Assembly (NCBI RefSeq): GCF_037126265.1
Contig: NZ_JAYLLN010000001.1
Coordinates: forward strand, 1-64,000
DNA length: 64,000 nt
DNA from: Sphingobacterium tenebrionis
GTDB taxonomy: Bacteria > Bacteroidota > Bacteroidia > Sphingobacteriales > Sphingobacteriaceae
Direction of reading: 5' to 3'
Shown one piece after another: positions 26,877 through 34,796 of this stretch. The position numbers were made by a program, and so were the translations under genes. Under the pieces are notes generated by a model. It was given only the letters and a program-made list of their open reading frames with translations. It made no database searches and was not told the DNA's origin. Within the stretch, counting starts at the first letter, position 1, and every line of letters starts with the position of its first letter.

Positions 26877-27720
26877 TCAATCCATTAGTTTGGTAGACTG
26901 TCCTCGAGATGCCATTCAAGGCATGAAGGTGCAGATTCCTACCTCAAAAAAGATAACATACATCAATAGCTTGTTGGAAAGCAAGCTATTTGATTGTATT
27001 GATTTTGGAAGTCTCGTATCTCCGAAAGCAGTACCTCAAATGGCGGATACCCAAGAAGTGTTGGAAGGATTGAACCCTTCTGACACGAAATTGTTGGCCA
27101 TTATTGCAAACTATAAAGGAGCTGAAAGAGGCGTAGAATTGGGAAGGATAGATTATTTAGGCTATCCCTTTTCTATTTCTGAAACATTCCAAAGGAACAA
27201 CACGAACAGTACGATAGCGCAGGCTTTTGATACTGTGAGAAGTATACAGGATTTATTGGCTTCCAAAGGGAACCAGGAGTTGGTGGTGTATATATCGATG
27301 GCTTTTGGTAATCCTTATCAAGATCATTGGGATACCGACCTGGTATTGGATTGGGTCAATAAGCTGAAGCATGCTGGAGTGAAGAATTTCTCCATTGCGG
27401 ATACCACTGCTGAAGCCACACCAGAGGTAGTAAAAGATCTTTTCCTGAAGTTGAAACAAGAATTTCAAGAAATTCCATTCAGTGCACACCTACATTCTGC
27501 CATAGAAAATGCCTTGTTGAAGGTCAATGCGGCCTTTGATGCGGGATGCAGACGTTTTGAAGGGGCTATTTTGGGATATGGTGGATGTCCTTTTGCCAAG
27601 GATGACCTGGTAGGTAATATTCCGACGGAATTATTGATCGATCGTTTCCAGAAAGGTACCTTTGAGCAGGCAGCGAAATTGATGCAGGGATTCCAAGATT
27701 TGATAAACAATGAAGTATAA
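26869..27720 (+). CDS. Hydroxymethylglutaryl-CoA lyase
   Basis: Cleaves HMG-CoA to acetyl-CoA and acetoacetate, the end of leucine catabolism. The 283-residue TIM barrel has the catalytic VDCPRDAIQ (Arg-Asp pair), the metal-binding HLH (SAHLHSA) and the loop cysteine GYGGCPFA. The frame opens at 26848, but the ATG at 26869 overlaps the acyl-CoA dehydrogenase stop by 8 bp and avoids a charged extension. It overlaps the next gene by 11 bp, so the three plus-strand genes form one translationally coupled operon. Confidence 0.92.
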   Translation: MLNQSISLVDCPRDAIQGMKVQIPTSKKITYINSLLESKLFDCIDFGSLVSPKAVPQMADTQEVLEGLNPSDTKLLAIIANYKGAERGVELGRIDYLGYPFSISETFQRNNTNSTIAQAFDTVRSIQDLLASKGNQELVVYISMAFGNPYQDHWDTDLVLDWVNKLKHAGVKNFSIADTTAEATPEVVKDLFLKLKQEFQEIPFSAHLHSAIENALLKVNAAFDAGCRRFEGAILGYGGCPFAKDDLVGNIPTELLIDRFQKGTFEQAAKLMQGFQDLINNEV

Positions 27721-28456
27721 TTTTATTTCCACAAAAGTTGAGGGCCATGTCTTTTACCTGACCTTGGATAGAGAGGCCAAACGCAATGCCTTTACGCCTA
27801 CGATGGTCAATGAGTTGGCTTATGCGCTAGAAGAGGCAAAACAAAATCCGACGGTCAATTTATTGGTATTACAGGCTAAAGGACCTGTTTTCTGTGCTGG
27901 AATGGATCTGAAGACCTATCAGGACAGAAGCTTGGATCAATTGAATCCAGCTATTGAAAATAAAAATATATCCTTGGGTGAGGTTTTTGATCAATTCAAC
28001 AAACCCTCCATTGCCATCTTGGATGGTGATGTGATCGCCGGAGGGTTTCTCTATATTTTGGGCTGTACCTATGTTTTTGCCAAAAAAGAAGTGCAATTCA
28101 AACTCCCAGAACTATCGTTTGGCATATTTCCTTTCCAGGTTATGGCCAGTCTATCACGGGTCATGTCCGAAAAAAAGATCATGCAGCTATGTCTTGACCC
28201 TAACGCTTTTGGAAGTGAAAAGGCGATGGAATTCGGCATATTGGATGGTATCAAATCCGATGAGGAAATACAGGAATTTATTGCATCATTTGCGCAGAAA
28301 AGTACCTTTGCGATGCAGGCTGGAGCCGATGCGCTAAAGGCGATCCGCGATATGGAAAGTGCGAAGCAATACGATTATCTGTTGTCCTGCCTAGAGCAAT
28401 TGAAAGATCGGGAAGAAGTGAAGCAGCAGATCCAATCAGGAATCAAGAAACCTTAG
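27710..28456 (+). CDS. Enoyl-CoA hydratase/isomerase family protein
   Basis: A 248-residue crotonase-fold protein. The oxyanion-hole region FCAGMDLK and the second catalytic position (FKLPELSFGIFP) are clear. At the first catalytic glutamate position, where hydratases read GGGxEL, this protein reads AGGFLY, so one of the two hydratase glutamates is missing. That fits an isomerase or altered chemistry better than a standard methylglutaconyl-CoA hydratase, although the operon context suggests leucine catabolism. Last gene of the operon, converging with scpA (4-bp overlap). Confidence 0.88.
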   Translation: MKYNFISTKVEGHVFYLTLDREAKRNAFTPTMVNELAYALEEAKQNPTVNLLVLQAKGPVFCAGMDLKTYQDRSLDQLNPAIENKNISLGEVFDQFNKPSIAILDGDVIAGGFLYILGCTYVFAKKEVQFKLPELSFGIFPFQVMASLSRVMSEKKIMQLCLDPNAFGSEKAMEFGILDGIKSDEEIQEFIASFAQKSTFAMQAGADALKAIRDMESAKQYDYLLSCLEQLKDREEVKQQIQSGIKKP

Positions 28457-29202
28457 GAGACGCGTTTTTCTATCCAGAAATTATTATAGCCCAATCCGAT
28501 CTGAATATCCAATATCTTTTGTTGGAGCATTTCCAGAACCGCTAGGAAATTATAGACAAATTGAACTTTATTTTCAGAATTTGCTTTTAGGGCAGAAAAA
28601 TCCATGGTATTGTTGATGTCAATGAGCTCAGCAATGGCTTTTTTCTGCTGTTCAATGGTATAAGGATATTTGATGACGGTATGTTTTACCTCTTGGATCT
28701 TGTGCGAATAGGTATACATCAGGCGTTCATAGACCAACATCAGTTTGTACAGGTCAAAGGAAGCCAGATCTTCTTCAATGGAACGAATGCCGGTATTGGC
28801 CAATTTAAGGTCGAAAGCCGTATTTCCCCGTTCATAAAGTTTCGTGCGATTCTCTTCCATGATTTTTAGCTCCTCACAGACTTCTTTGAACTGTTTATAG
28901 AGCAAAAGCTTCTGCACCAATTCCTTTTTAAGATCGATTTCATTCTCATTTTCATCGAGATCCGGTCTTGGAAGGAGCATTTTGGCCTTGATACGCATTA
29001 GGGTAGAAGCCACAAAAATAAATTCGGAAGCCAATTCAATGTTCAGGGACTGCATATGCTGGATATATTCCAGGAAATCGTCCGTAATTTTTGATATGGG
29101 GATTTCATGGATATCCAGTTCATCGCGTTCGATGAAGAATAACAACAGGTCGAAAGGACCTTCAAATTGTTCCAGTTTGATCTCGTAGTTTGTCGTATCC
29201 AT
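28453..29202 (-). CDS. scpA: Segregation and condensation protein A
   Basis: Kleisin of the SMC-ScpAB condensin, which compacts newly replicated origins. The 249 residues include the N-terminal SMC-neck-binding part (EIKLEQFEGPFDLLLFFIERDELDIHEIPISKITDDFLEYI) and the C-terminal winged helix. scpB and smc are not here. It is near the putative origin and within 14 kb of the parS-like sites where SMC is normally loaded. TAATTTTG (29213-29220, minus) lies 11 bases before the ATG. Confidence 0.95.
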   Translation of the reverse strand: MDTTNYEIKLEQFEGPFDLLLFFIERDELDIHEIPISKITDDFLEYIQHMQSLNIELASEFIFVASTLMRIKAKMLLPRPDLDENENEIDLKKELVQKLLLYKQFKEVCEELKIMEENRTKLYERGNTAFDLKLANTGIRSIEEDLASFDLYKLMLVYERLMYTYSHKIQEVKHTVIKYPYTIEQQKKAIAELIDINNTMDFSALKANSENKVQFVYNFLAVLEMLQQKILDIQIGLGYNNFWIEKRVS

Positions 29203-29313
29203 GAATTGGCATCAAAATTAAGAAAACAAACAGGATTATAAAATTGTATATATATACCGTATGTTAATGGAATTAATTGTTACTTTGTAACTTATTTCGA
29301 AAATTTTCACGTT

Positions 29314-31242
29314 ATGCAGGTAGAAGCAGGACCGCTATTACAGAAAATTCAATACCCTTCTGATCTTAGGCAGTTTAAAGAGTCTGATTTAGAAGAGGTT
29401 TGTAAAGAGTTAAGGCAATATATTATAGATATTGTATCCGTAAATGGCGGACATTTTGCGGCGAGTTTAGGTGTTGTGGAGTTGACCGTAGCATTGCATT
29501 ATGCCCTAAATACGCCCTATGATCAGGTACTTTTTGACGTAGGCCACCAGGCTTATGGTCACAAAATATTAACCGGTAGAAGGGATAATTTTCATACCAA
29601 CCGTATATTGGGTGGTCTCTCTGGTTTTCCGAAACGTAGCGAGAGTGAATACGATGCTTTTGGTGTTGGCCACTCTTCCACTTCCATTTCTGCTGCTTTA
29701 GGAATGGCGGTTGCTTCGGCGTATAAAGGAGAGACAGATCGCCAACATGTGGCCATCATTGGAGATGGTGCATTGACCGGCGGTATGGCCTTCGAAGCAT
29801 TAAACCATGCCGGAATCGAAAAATCCAACCTGTTGGTTATTCTGAACGACAACTGCATGTCGATCGACCCCAATGTTGGGGCAATGAAGGAATACCTGAC
29901 CAGTATTACCACTTCTAAGAGCTATAATCGTTTTCGGGACGATCTGGTAGCTGTATTAGCGAAGATCTCTAAGAACGGTCCAAATGCCTATGGTTGGGCG
30001 AAAAAGCTCGAGCTGAGCATCAAAGGCACCTTATTGAAGAACTCCAACCTGTTCGAATCATTAAATTTCAGGTATTTCGGTCCAGTTGATGGACATGATG
30101 TGAATAAATTGGTCAAAACCATTGAGGATTTGAAACATATCAATGGACCTAAACTTTTACACGTTGTTACGGTGAAAGGAAAGGGCTATGCCTTGGCTGA
30201 AAAAGATCAGACCAAGTGGCATGCACCAGGTCTATTCGATAAGATCACCGGTGAGATCAAGAAATCGGTTAGTGATAAGCCACAGCCACCAAAATATCAG
30301 GATGTTTTTGGACATACCTTGGTTGAATTGGCGGAGAAAAATGATAAGATCATGGGTATTACCCCAGCAATGCCTTCCGGTTCATCGATGAACATCATGA
30401 TGAAGGCGATGCCGGAAAGGGCCTTTGATGTCGGTATTGCAGAACAACATGCCGTTACGTTCAGTGCGGGTCTTGCTGCCCAGGGCTTGGTACCTTTCTG
30501 TAATATCTATTCCTCCTTTATGCAGAGGGCATTTGATCAGGTGATCCATGATGTGGCCTTACAGAACCTGAATGTAATCTTCTGTTTGGATCGTGCCGGA
30601 TTGGTAGGCGCTGATGGTCCAACCCATCATGGCGCTTATGACATTGCTTATATGCGTTGTATACCTAATATGGTAGTTTCTTCGCCGATGAATGAAGAAG
30701 AACTACGTAATTTAATGTACACTGCACAATTGCCGGATAAAGGACCATTTACCATCCGTTATCCTAGAGGTAATGGGGTGATGCCCGACTGGAAACTTCC
30801 TTTCAAAGAAATTGAAGTTGGTAAGGGCCGTAAAATATGCGATGGTGAGGAGATTGCTATCCTGAGTTTCGGAAGTATCGGAAATGAGGCCTGCAAAGCC
30901 ATAGTAAGATTAAGAGAGGACGGTATACATCCTGCGCATTACGATATGCGTTTTGCCAAACCGTTGGACGAGGAATTATTGCACGAAGTATTCAAGAAAT
31001 ATAAAAAGGTGATTACGGTAGAGGACGGTTGTTTACCGGGCGGTATCGGATCGGCGATTCTGGAGTTCATGGTAGATCATCATTACCAGGCCGAAGTAGT
31101 ACGTTTGGGTATCCCGGATGGTATTGTGGAGCATGGAGAGCAAGCCGAGCTATGGCAGATTTGTGGTTATGATGCCACAGGTATTGAATTGCAGGTTCGT
31201 AAAATGACAAAAGGAATAAAAACAGAAAGTTTGGTCGGATAA
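29314..31242 (+). CDS. dxs: 1-deoxy-D-xylulose-5-phosphate synthase
   Basis: Thiamine-diphosphate enzyme joining pyruvate and glyceraldehyde-3-phosphate, the entry step of the MEP isoprenoid pathway. The 642 residues cover the three transketolase domains: HFAASLGVVELTVALHY and FDVGHQAYGHKI, the ThDP motif GDGALTGGMAFEALNHAG through NDN, then the pyrimidine-binding domain (DVGIAEQHAVTFSAGLA) and DRAGLVGADGPTHHG. Monocistronic, divergent from scpA, with its own terminator. It uses the cofactor completed by ThiL. Confidence 0.97.
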   Translation: MQVEAGPLLQKIQYPSDLRQFKESDLEEVCKELRQYIIDIVSVNGGHFAASLGVVELTVALHYALNTPYDQVLFDVGHQAYGHKILTGRRDNFHTNRILGGLSGFPKRSESEYDAFGVGHSSTSISAALGMAVASAYKGETDRQHVAIIGDGALTGGMAFEALNHAGIEKSNLLVILNDNCMSIDPNVGAMKEYLTSITTSKSYNRFRDDLVAVLAKISKNGPNAYGWAKKLELSIKGTLLKNSNLFESLNFRYFGPVDGHDVNKLVKTIEDLKHINGPKLLHVVTVKGKGYALAEKDQTKWHAPGLFDKITGEIKKSVSDKPQPPKYQDVFGHTLVELAEKNDKIMGITPAMPSGSSMNIMMKAMPERAFDVGIAEQHAVTFSAGLAAQGLVPFCNIYSSFMQRAFDQVIHDVALQNLNVIFCLDRAGLVGADGPTHHGAYDIAYMRCIPNMVVSSPMNEEELRNLMYTAQLPDKGPFTIRYPRGNGVMPDWKLPFKEIEVGKGRKICDGEEIAILSFGSIGNEACKAIVRLREDGIHPAHYDMRFAKPLDEELLHEVFKKYKKVITVEDGCLPGGIGSAILEFMVDHHYQAEVVRLGIPDGIVEHGEQAELWQICGYDATGIELQVRKMTKGIKTESLVG

Positions 31243-31596
31243 TTGCTTAAGAATAAGCGGTTATTCAAAGAATTAGAAAATATAGGAAAGGGGTGCCATT
31301 GGTACCCCTTTTTTAAGTTAAAAGTTTTCCACAATCTAAATCTACAGCCTTAAATTTTCATCTATAATGTAAAAAATTTCTTATCGGAATTCAATATGTT
31401 AATAAAATAATTTTGCTTAACATTTTAAGGGGAAAATTGCTAAAAAATGCTTATAATTCATTGAATAACAGTGATATCTTGTTTTTTTGATTTTTTAATT
31501 TTTTAGCTCAAATTTTTTTGTCATATTCGTTGTAGGCAAAAGTTATAAACAAGATTTTTGTCAAATATTGGTTATCAAGTTATTAACAAAAACAGA
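31243..31596. promoter_or_regulatory. dnaA upstream region with degenerate DnaA boxes
   Basis: A 354-bp AT-rich gap. After the dxs terminator it holds TAATTTTG (31408-31415), a match to the -7 promoter element that would give a leader near 180 nt. Three single-mismatch DnaA boxes are visible: TTTTCCACA (31325-31333), TTATAAACA (31543-31551) and TTATTAACA (31580-31588); the last two are within 60 bp of the dnaA ATG, a good place for autorepression. No perfect box is present, so this is a weaker origin candidate than 21124-21618. Confidence 0.45.
31286..31314 (+). terminator. Terminator of dxs
   Basis: An 8-bp GGGGTGCC stem (one G-U pair, short loop) plus flanking A/T pairs, running into TTTTTT. 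A strong intrinsic terminator. Confidence 0.85.
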
Positions 31597-33024
31597 ATGG
31601 AAAAAACGTGTACAAGTGTTTGGGAAAATTGTCTTTCAGTCATAAAAGATAACATTCCAACGCAAAGTTTTAAAACATGGTTCGAGCCCGTTAAAGCTGT
31701 ACGTCTTGAAGGAAACGTTTTAACTATTCAAGTACCAAGTTTGTTTTTCTACGAGTGGTTGGAAGAGCATTATGTTGGTATCCTCAGAAAAACAGTTAAA
31801 AAGTTCTTAGGAGAGCAAGGTCGTTTGGAGTATAATATTGTGGTGGAGAAATCTTCTGCCAACACACCTTATACCACGAACATGCCTTCTAATGGAAATG
31901 GTGCGGAAGGAAAGAAACAATCTATTCCAATCCCTGTAGCGATCAATAAGGATTTCAAGAATCCATTTGTATTCCCGGGGTTGAAGAAGATGCATGTGGA
32001 TCCACAATTAAACCAAAACTATACATTTGATAATTTTATTGAAGGTGAGTGTAACCGTTTGGCGCGTTCTGCCGGTTTTGCGGTAGCAAACAAGCCTGGA
32101 GGTACTTCTTTCAACCCACTGATGGTCTATGGTGATGTAGGATTGGGAAAAACCCACCTGGCTCAGGCTATTGGTAATGAGATCAAACGTAATTTACCGG
32201 ACAAATTGGTTATCTATGTATCTTGTGAGAAATTCTGTCAACAATTTGTGGATTCCCTGAAGAACAATACTATCAACGATTTTGTGAACTTCTATCAAGC
32301 GATGGATGTGATCATTATGGATGATGTGCACAATTTTGCAGGTAAGGAAAAGACACAGGATATTTTCTTCCATATATTCAATCACCTACACCAAACTGGA
32401 AAACAGATCATTTTAACATCAGATAAAGCACCTAAAGATCTATCCGGATTAGAGGAGCGTTTATTGAGCCGTTTTAAATGGGGATTATCCGCCGATATTC
32501 AGGTTCCAGATTTGGAGACCAGAATGGCGATCTTGAAAAAGAAAATGTATTCGGATGGTATTGAATTGCCGGAGAATGTGGTGGAATATGTGGCGAATCA
32601 GATTGATAATAGTGTAAGGGAATTGGAAGGTGCTATGGTTTCTTTACTGGCGCAATCTACATTGAATAAACGGGAGATTGATTTGAATCTTGCCAAATCA
32701 ATGTTGAAGAACTTTGTGAAGAATACGCATAAGGAGATTTCTATGGAGTATATCCAGAAGTTGGTTTGTGAATATTTTGAGGTTCCTGTGGAAATGGTGA
32801 AATCGAAGGTAAGGAAGAGGGAGATTGTACAGGCAAGACAGATTTCCATGTACCTGGCGAAGAACCATACGAAATCATCCTTGAAGAGTATTGGTAATTT
32901 CTTTGGTGGAAGGGATCATTCTACGGTGATTTATGCTTGTCAGACGGTAGAGGATTTGATTGAGACGGATAAGAAATTTAAGACGTATGTTCAGGATATA
33001 CAGAAGAAGCTGAAAGCTTCTTAG
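31597..33024 (+). CDS. dnaA: Chromosomal replication initiator protein DnaA
   Basis: AAA+ initiator that binds DnaA boxes and opens oriC. Domain I (MEKTCTSVWENCLSVIKD onward), a linker, the ATPase domain with Walker A GDVGLGKTH (about residue 178) and Walker B IIMDDVHN (about 238), and domain IV with the box-reading GGRDHSTVIYA (about 438). The frame extends to a TTG at 31558, but the ATG at 31597 (475 residues) starts exactly where family domain I starts. Unusually it is not next to dnaN, which lies 6 kb downstream; the gap carries repeats and the lpxK-holB genes. Confidence 0.98.
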   Translation: MEKTCTSVWENCLSVIKDNIPTQSFKTWFEPVKAVRLEGNVLTIQVPSLFFYEWLEEHYVGILRKTVKKFLGEQGRLEYNIVVEKSSANTPYTTNMPSNGNGAEGKKQSIPIPVAINKDFKNPFVFPGLKKMHVDPQLNQNYTFDNFIEGECNRLARSAGFAVANKPGGTSFNPLMVYGDVGLGKTHLAQAIGNEIKRNLPDKLVIYVSCEKFCQQFVDSLKNNTINDFVNFYQAMDVIIMDDVHNFAGKEKTQDIFFHIFNHLHQTGKQIILTSDKAPKDLSGLEERLLSRFKWGLSADIQVPDLETRMAILKKKMYSDGIELPENVVEYVANQIDNSVRELEGAMVSLLAQSTLNKREIDLNLAKSMLKNFVKNTHKEISMEYIQKLVCEYFEVPVEMVKSKVRKREIVQARQISMYLAKNHTKSSLKSIGNFFGGRDHSTVIYACQTVEDLIETDKKFKTYVQDIQKKLKAS

Positions 33025-33043
33025 GTAAGAGAATAAAGACTTG

Positions 33044-33074
33044 AAAGTCCTTCAGTAATGAAGGACTTTTTTTT
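33044..33074 (+). terminator. Terminator of dnaA
   Basis: A perfect 11-bp stem (AAAGTCCTTCA with its complement, GTAA loop) followed by a T-run. Starts 20 bp after the dnaA stop. Confidence 0.92.
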
Positions 33075-33274
33075 ATACTACTACATTGGGAGGTGTATGC
33101 ATCATTGGGAGCCTACGTCATCGCGAGCTTACGTCATTGCGAGGAACGAAGCAATCTTTCGATTAGTGTAAAGATTGCTTCGTCGTACCTCCTCGCAATG
33201 ACGGACAAAGTTTCCCAATGACGGGGAAAGTTTCGAAAAGTCCCCCTATCACAAAAAACTCCTCCCTATCACGG

Positions 33275-33306
33275 AGAAAGGTCCTTCAAATTTGAAGGAC
33301 CTTTCT
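33275..33306. terminator. 32-bp perfect palindrome, likely terminator facing the secreted protein gene
   Basis: AGAAAGGTCCTTCAAA and its exact complement form a loop-poor hairpin about 60 bp beyond the stop of the minus-strand gene at 33370. The inner AAAGGTCCTTCA resembles the dnaA terminator stem. T-tracts are short on both strands, so termination is likely but not certain. Confidence 0.55.
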
Positions 33307-33369
33307 TTATGAAACATGAATAATAGTCTATAAATTATCTATTTCTATAGTCAATCAGTCAAGAGGTTA

Positions 33370-33828
33370 TTATTTTTGTTCTTGTTGTTGTTCTTGCTGT
33401 TCATTTTGTTCTTGTTGTTGCTCCTGACCTTGTTGCTCTTCCTTTTGTTCTTCTTTAGGTTGAACAACCGGTTCTTGCATTTTTTCTGATTTTTTCGCTG
33501 CACGTTCCTCTACAATCTTAGCATAAAGAGGTTTTTGCTCATCAGTCAACAATTCACTTACTTTTTTATCCATATCAGCTGTCAATGCAGCGATTTGGGT
33601 TTGCTTAGCATCTTCTGCTTGTGCAGTATCTGCTTTAATAGCTAATTTTGCTTTTTTGTGCTCCAATACAATGTTATAAACTGAAGCTTGTTGTTCTTCT
33701 GTCAATTTCAGGGTTGAAGTCCATTCAGTGACAGTTTGTTTTGCTTTTTCTTCAGGGTTTACATCCTGTGCAAAGGTCAGAGTTAATGAGAATAATACTG
33801 CGGATACTGCTAAAAATAACTTTTTCAT
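33370..33828 (-). CDS. Small secreted LTxxQ-type protein with Gln/Glu-rich tail
   Basis: A 152-residue exported protein: signal peptide ending TFAQ (about residue 20), a helical body with LTEEQ and LTDEQ motifs in the style of Spy/CpxP-like proteins, and a tail (about residues 117-152) of almost only Gln and Glu. The tail DNA is a TTGTT/CTTG-rich repetitive stretch, prone to length change. The body resembles the next minus-strand gene at 34337-34717, so they may be diverged relatives. Probably periplasmic; a chaperone or stress role is only suggested by the LTxxQ motif. Confidence 0.75.
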   Translation of the reverse strand: MKKLFLAVSAVLFSLTLTFAQDVNPEEKAKQTVTEWTSTLKLTEEQQASVYNIVLEHKKAKLAIKADTAQAEDAKQTQIAALTADMDKKVSELLTDEQKPLYAKIVEERAAKKSEKMQEPVVQPKEEQKEEQQGQEQQQEQNEQQEQQQEQK

Positions 33829-34141
33829 GATTTAATTTTTTTGTTTAACGTCTAATTATTTACTCCGTTTTTGTACAATAATAACAGCCAAACCCACCAC
33901 TTTATTGTTTATTTGTATCAGGTTTGTTACTTTTTAACATTTCTTAACAAGTAATATTTACGAACAATAGGATATAAATTAGCTAAAAAGCCCCTTTAAT
34001 TACCTCTAAAGGCAATATTGTAGGATAAGTTTAAAAAACTGAAGACACAACAATTAATCTTATCGTTAATTATCCATTTTCTCCATGTACTGTCTAAGCT
34101 AGCACTTCAATATATGTTTGATTTAAGGTTAGAATCGTGCT

Positions 34142-34235
34142 TTAAGTAGGGATAAAGCATGGTTAAAGTAGTGTGGTAGTATGTCTAGCATACATTTTAG
34201 TTACTTTTAGGTTACTTTCAGTATGCTTTTACACC
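34142..34235. repeat. 11-bp-periodic mirrored repeat array B
   Basis: Left units at an 11-bp period read AAGTAGGGATA, AAGCATGGTTA, AAGTAGTGTGG, TAGTATGTCTA; right units read ACATTTTAGTT, ACTTTTAGGTT, ACTTTCAGTAT, GCTTTTACACC. Pairing arms: AAAGCAT (34154-34160) with ATGCTTT (34223-34229), AAAGTA (34165-34170) with TACTTT (34202-34207 or 34213-34218), and GTATG (34179-34183) with CATAC (34189-34193). The geometry matches array A at 12731-12811, including the first unit beginning AAGTAGGG. Confidence 0.65.
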
Positions 34236-34282
34236 GAAGCCAACCATAAAAAATAGAATCCTATAGCAGCCCATTTAACCAC

Positions 34283-34314
34283 AAAAAAAGCCTTCCAAAT
34301 TTTGGAAGGCTTTT
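34283..34314 (-). terminator. Terminator of the DUF4890-like gene
   Basis: Stem AAAAGCCTTCCAAA with its exact complement, followed on the minus strand by seven T residues. A strong intrinsic terminator 23 bp after the stop at 34337. Confidence 0.9.
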
Positions 34315-34336
34315 GCTGTTTATTTTATAGGTAGTT

Positions 34337-34717
34337 TTAGTTCTGTACTCTACGTTGTCTTTGTTCTGGGCGGTTTTTAGCCATTTCCTCATATTTAGTA
34401 CGTTGTTCAGGAGTCAAAATGGCCTTGATTTTCTTTTGTTGATCCTCACGCATTGCCTTCCACTTTTCCATTTTTACTTCTCTGCTTTCTTTTTCATCTT
34501 TGAATAGCTCTTGCTGTTTTTTACCACTTGCCAAAAACCATTTATTTAAGGAATCTTTTAGAACAGTGGTAAGTTTTAATTCTTTATCCAGGCGTTCAAC
34601 TTGTCTTTTGGCCATATCTTCCGGATTACGCATTCCTTCGCGTTGCGGACGATCCTGTGCTTGACTGAATGTTACGGCAGCACATAATAATGCAGCTGAT
34701 AATATTAACTTTTTCAT
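34337..34717 (-). CDS. Small secreted DUF4890/Spy-like protein
   Basis: A 126-residue exported protein with signal peptide (MKKLILSAALLCAAVTFSQAQ), then a highly charged helical body. Motifs: MAKRQVERLDKELKLT and KAILTPEQRTKYEEM, the pattern of DUF4890/LTxxQ (Spy/CpxP-like) proteins of Bacteroidota. Probably periplasmic; no enzymatic residues. It resembles the 33370 protein in layout but lacks the Gln/Glu tail. Monocistronic with a strong terminator. Confidence 0.8.
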   Translation of the reverse strand: MKKLILSAALLCAAVTFSQAQDRPQREGMRNPEDMAKRQVERLDKELKLTTVLKDSLNKWFLASGKKQQELFKDEKESREVKMEKWKAMREDQQKKIKAILTPEQRTKYEEMAKNRPEQRQRRVQN

Positions 34718-34796
34718 ATGATATCAATTTTATTGTGCTATAAATTTGATAAAATATTTCCGTAAGTATCTAATATTTAGCCGTTTTTAACCTCTG

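Larger units (their letters stand above)
33025..33369. repeat. Dispersed inverted repeat, copy 2, with two hairpins
   Basis: No gene in this 345-bp gap. After the dnaA terminator, an inverted repeat pairs 33131-33159 with 33170-33203 (TCATTGCGAGGA, GAAGCAATCTTT and complements; the right arm has an extra GTACGAC-type insert). The same arms occur at 23713-23878 with the insert on the other arm. Short degenerate copies (CCAATGACGG, CCCTATCACGGAGAAAG) trail it. A perfect 32-bp palindrome (33275-33306) lies before the LTxxQ protein gene. Confidence 0.8.
33829..34336. other. 508-bp intergenic gap with periodic array B
   Basis: No open reading frame of note. The left part (33829-34120) is AT-rich and should contain the promoter of the 33370 gene; a TATTATTG (one mismatch to TAnnTTTG) reads toward it near 33876-33883. 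The right part holds the 11-bp-periodic mirrored array described separately and then the terminator of the 34337 gene. A small untranslated RNA is possible but unproven. Confidence 0.5.

Noticed and set aside
31558..31596. Upstream TTG extension of dnaA
   Set aside because: The ATG at 31597 begins the conserved domain I; the extra 13 residues have no family counterpart.
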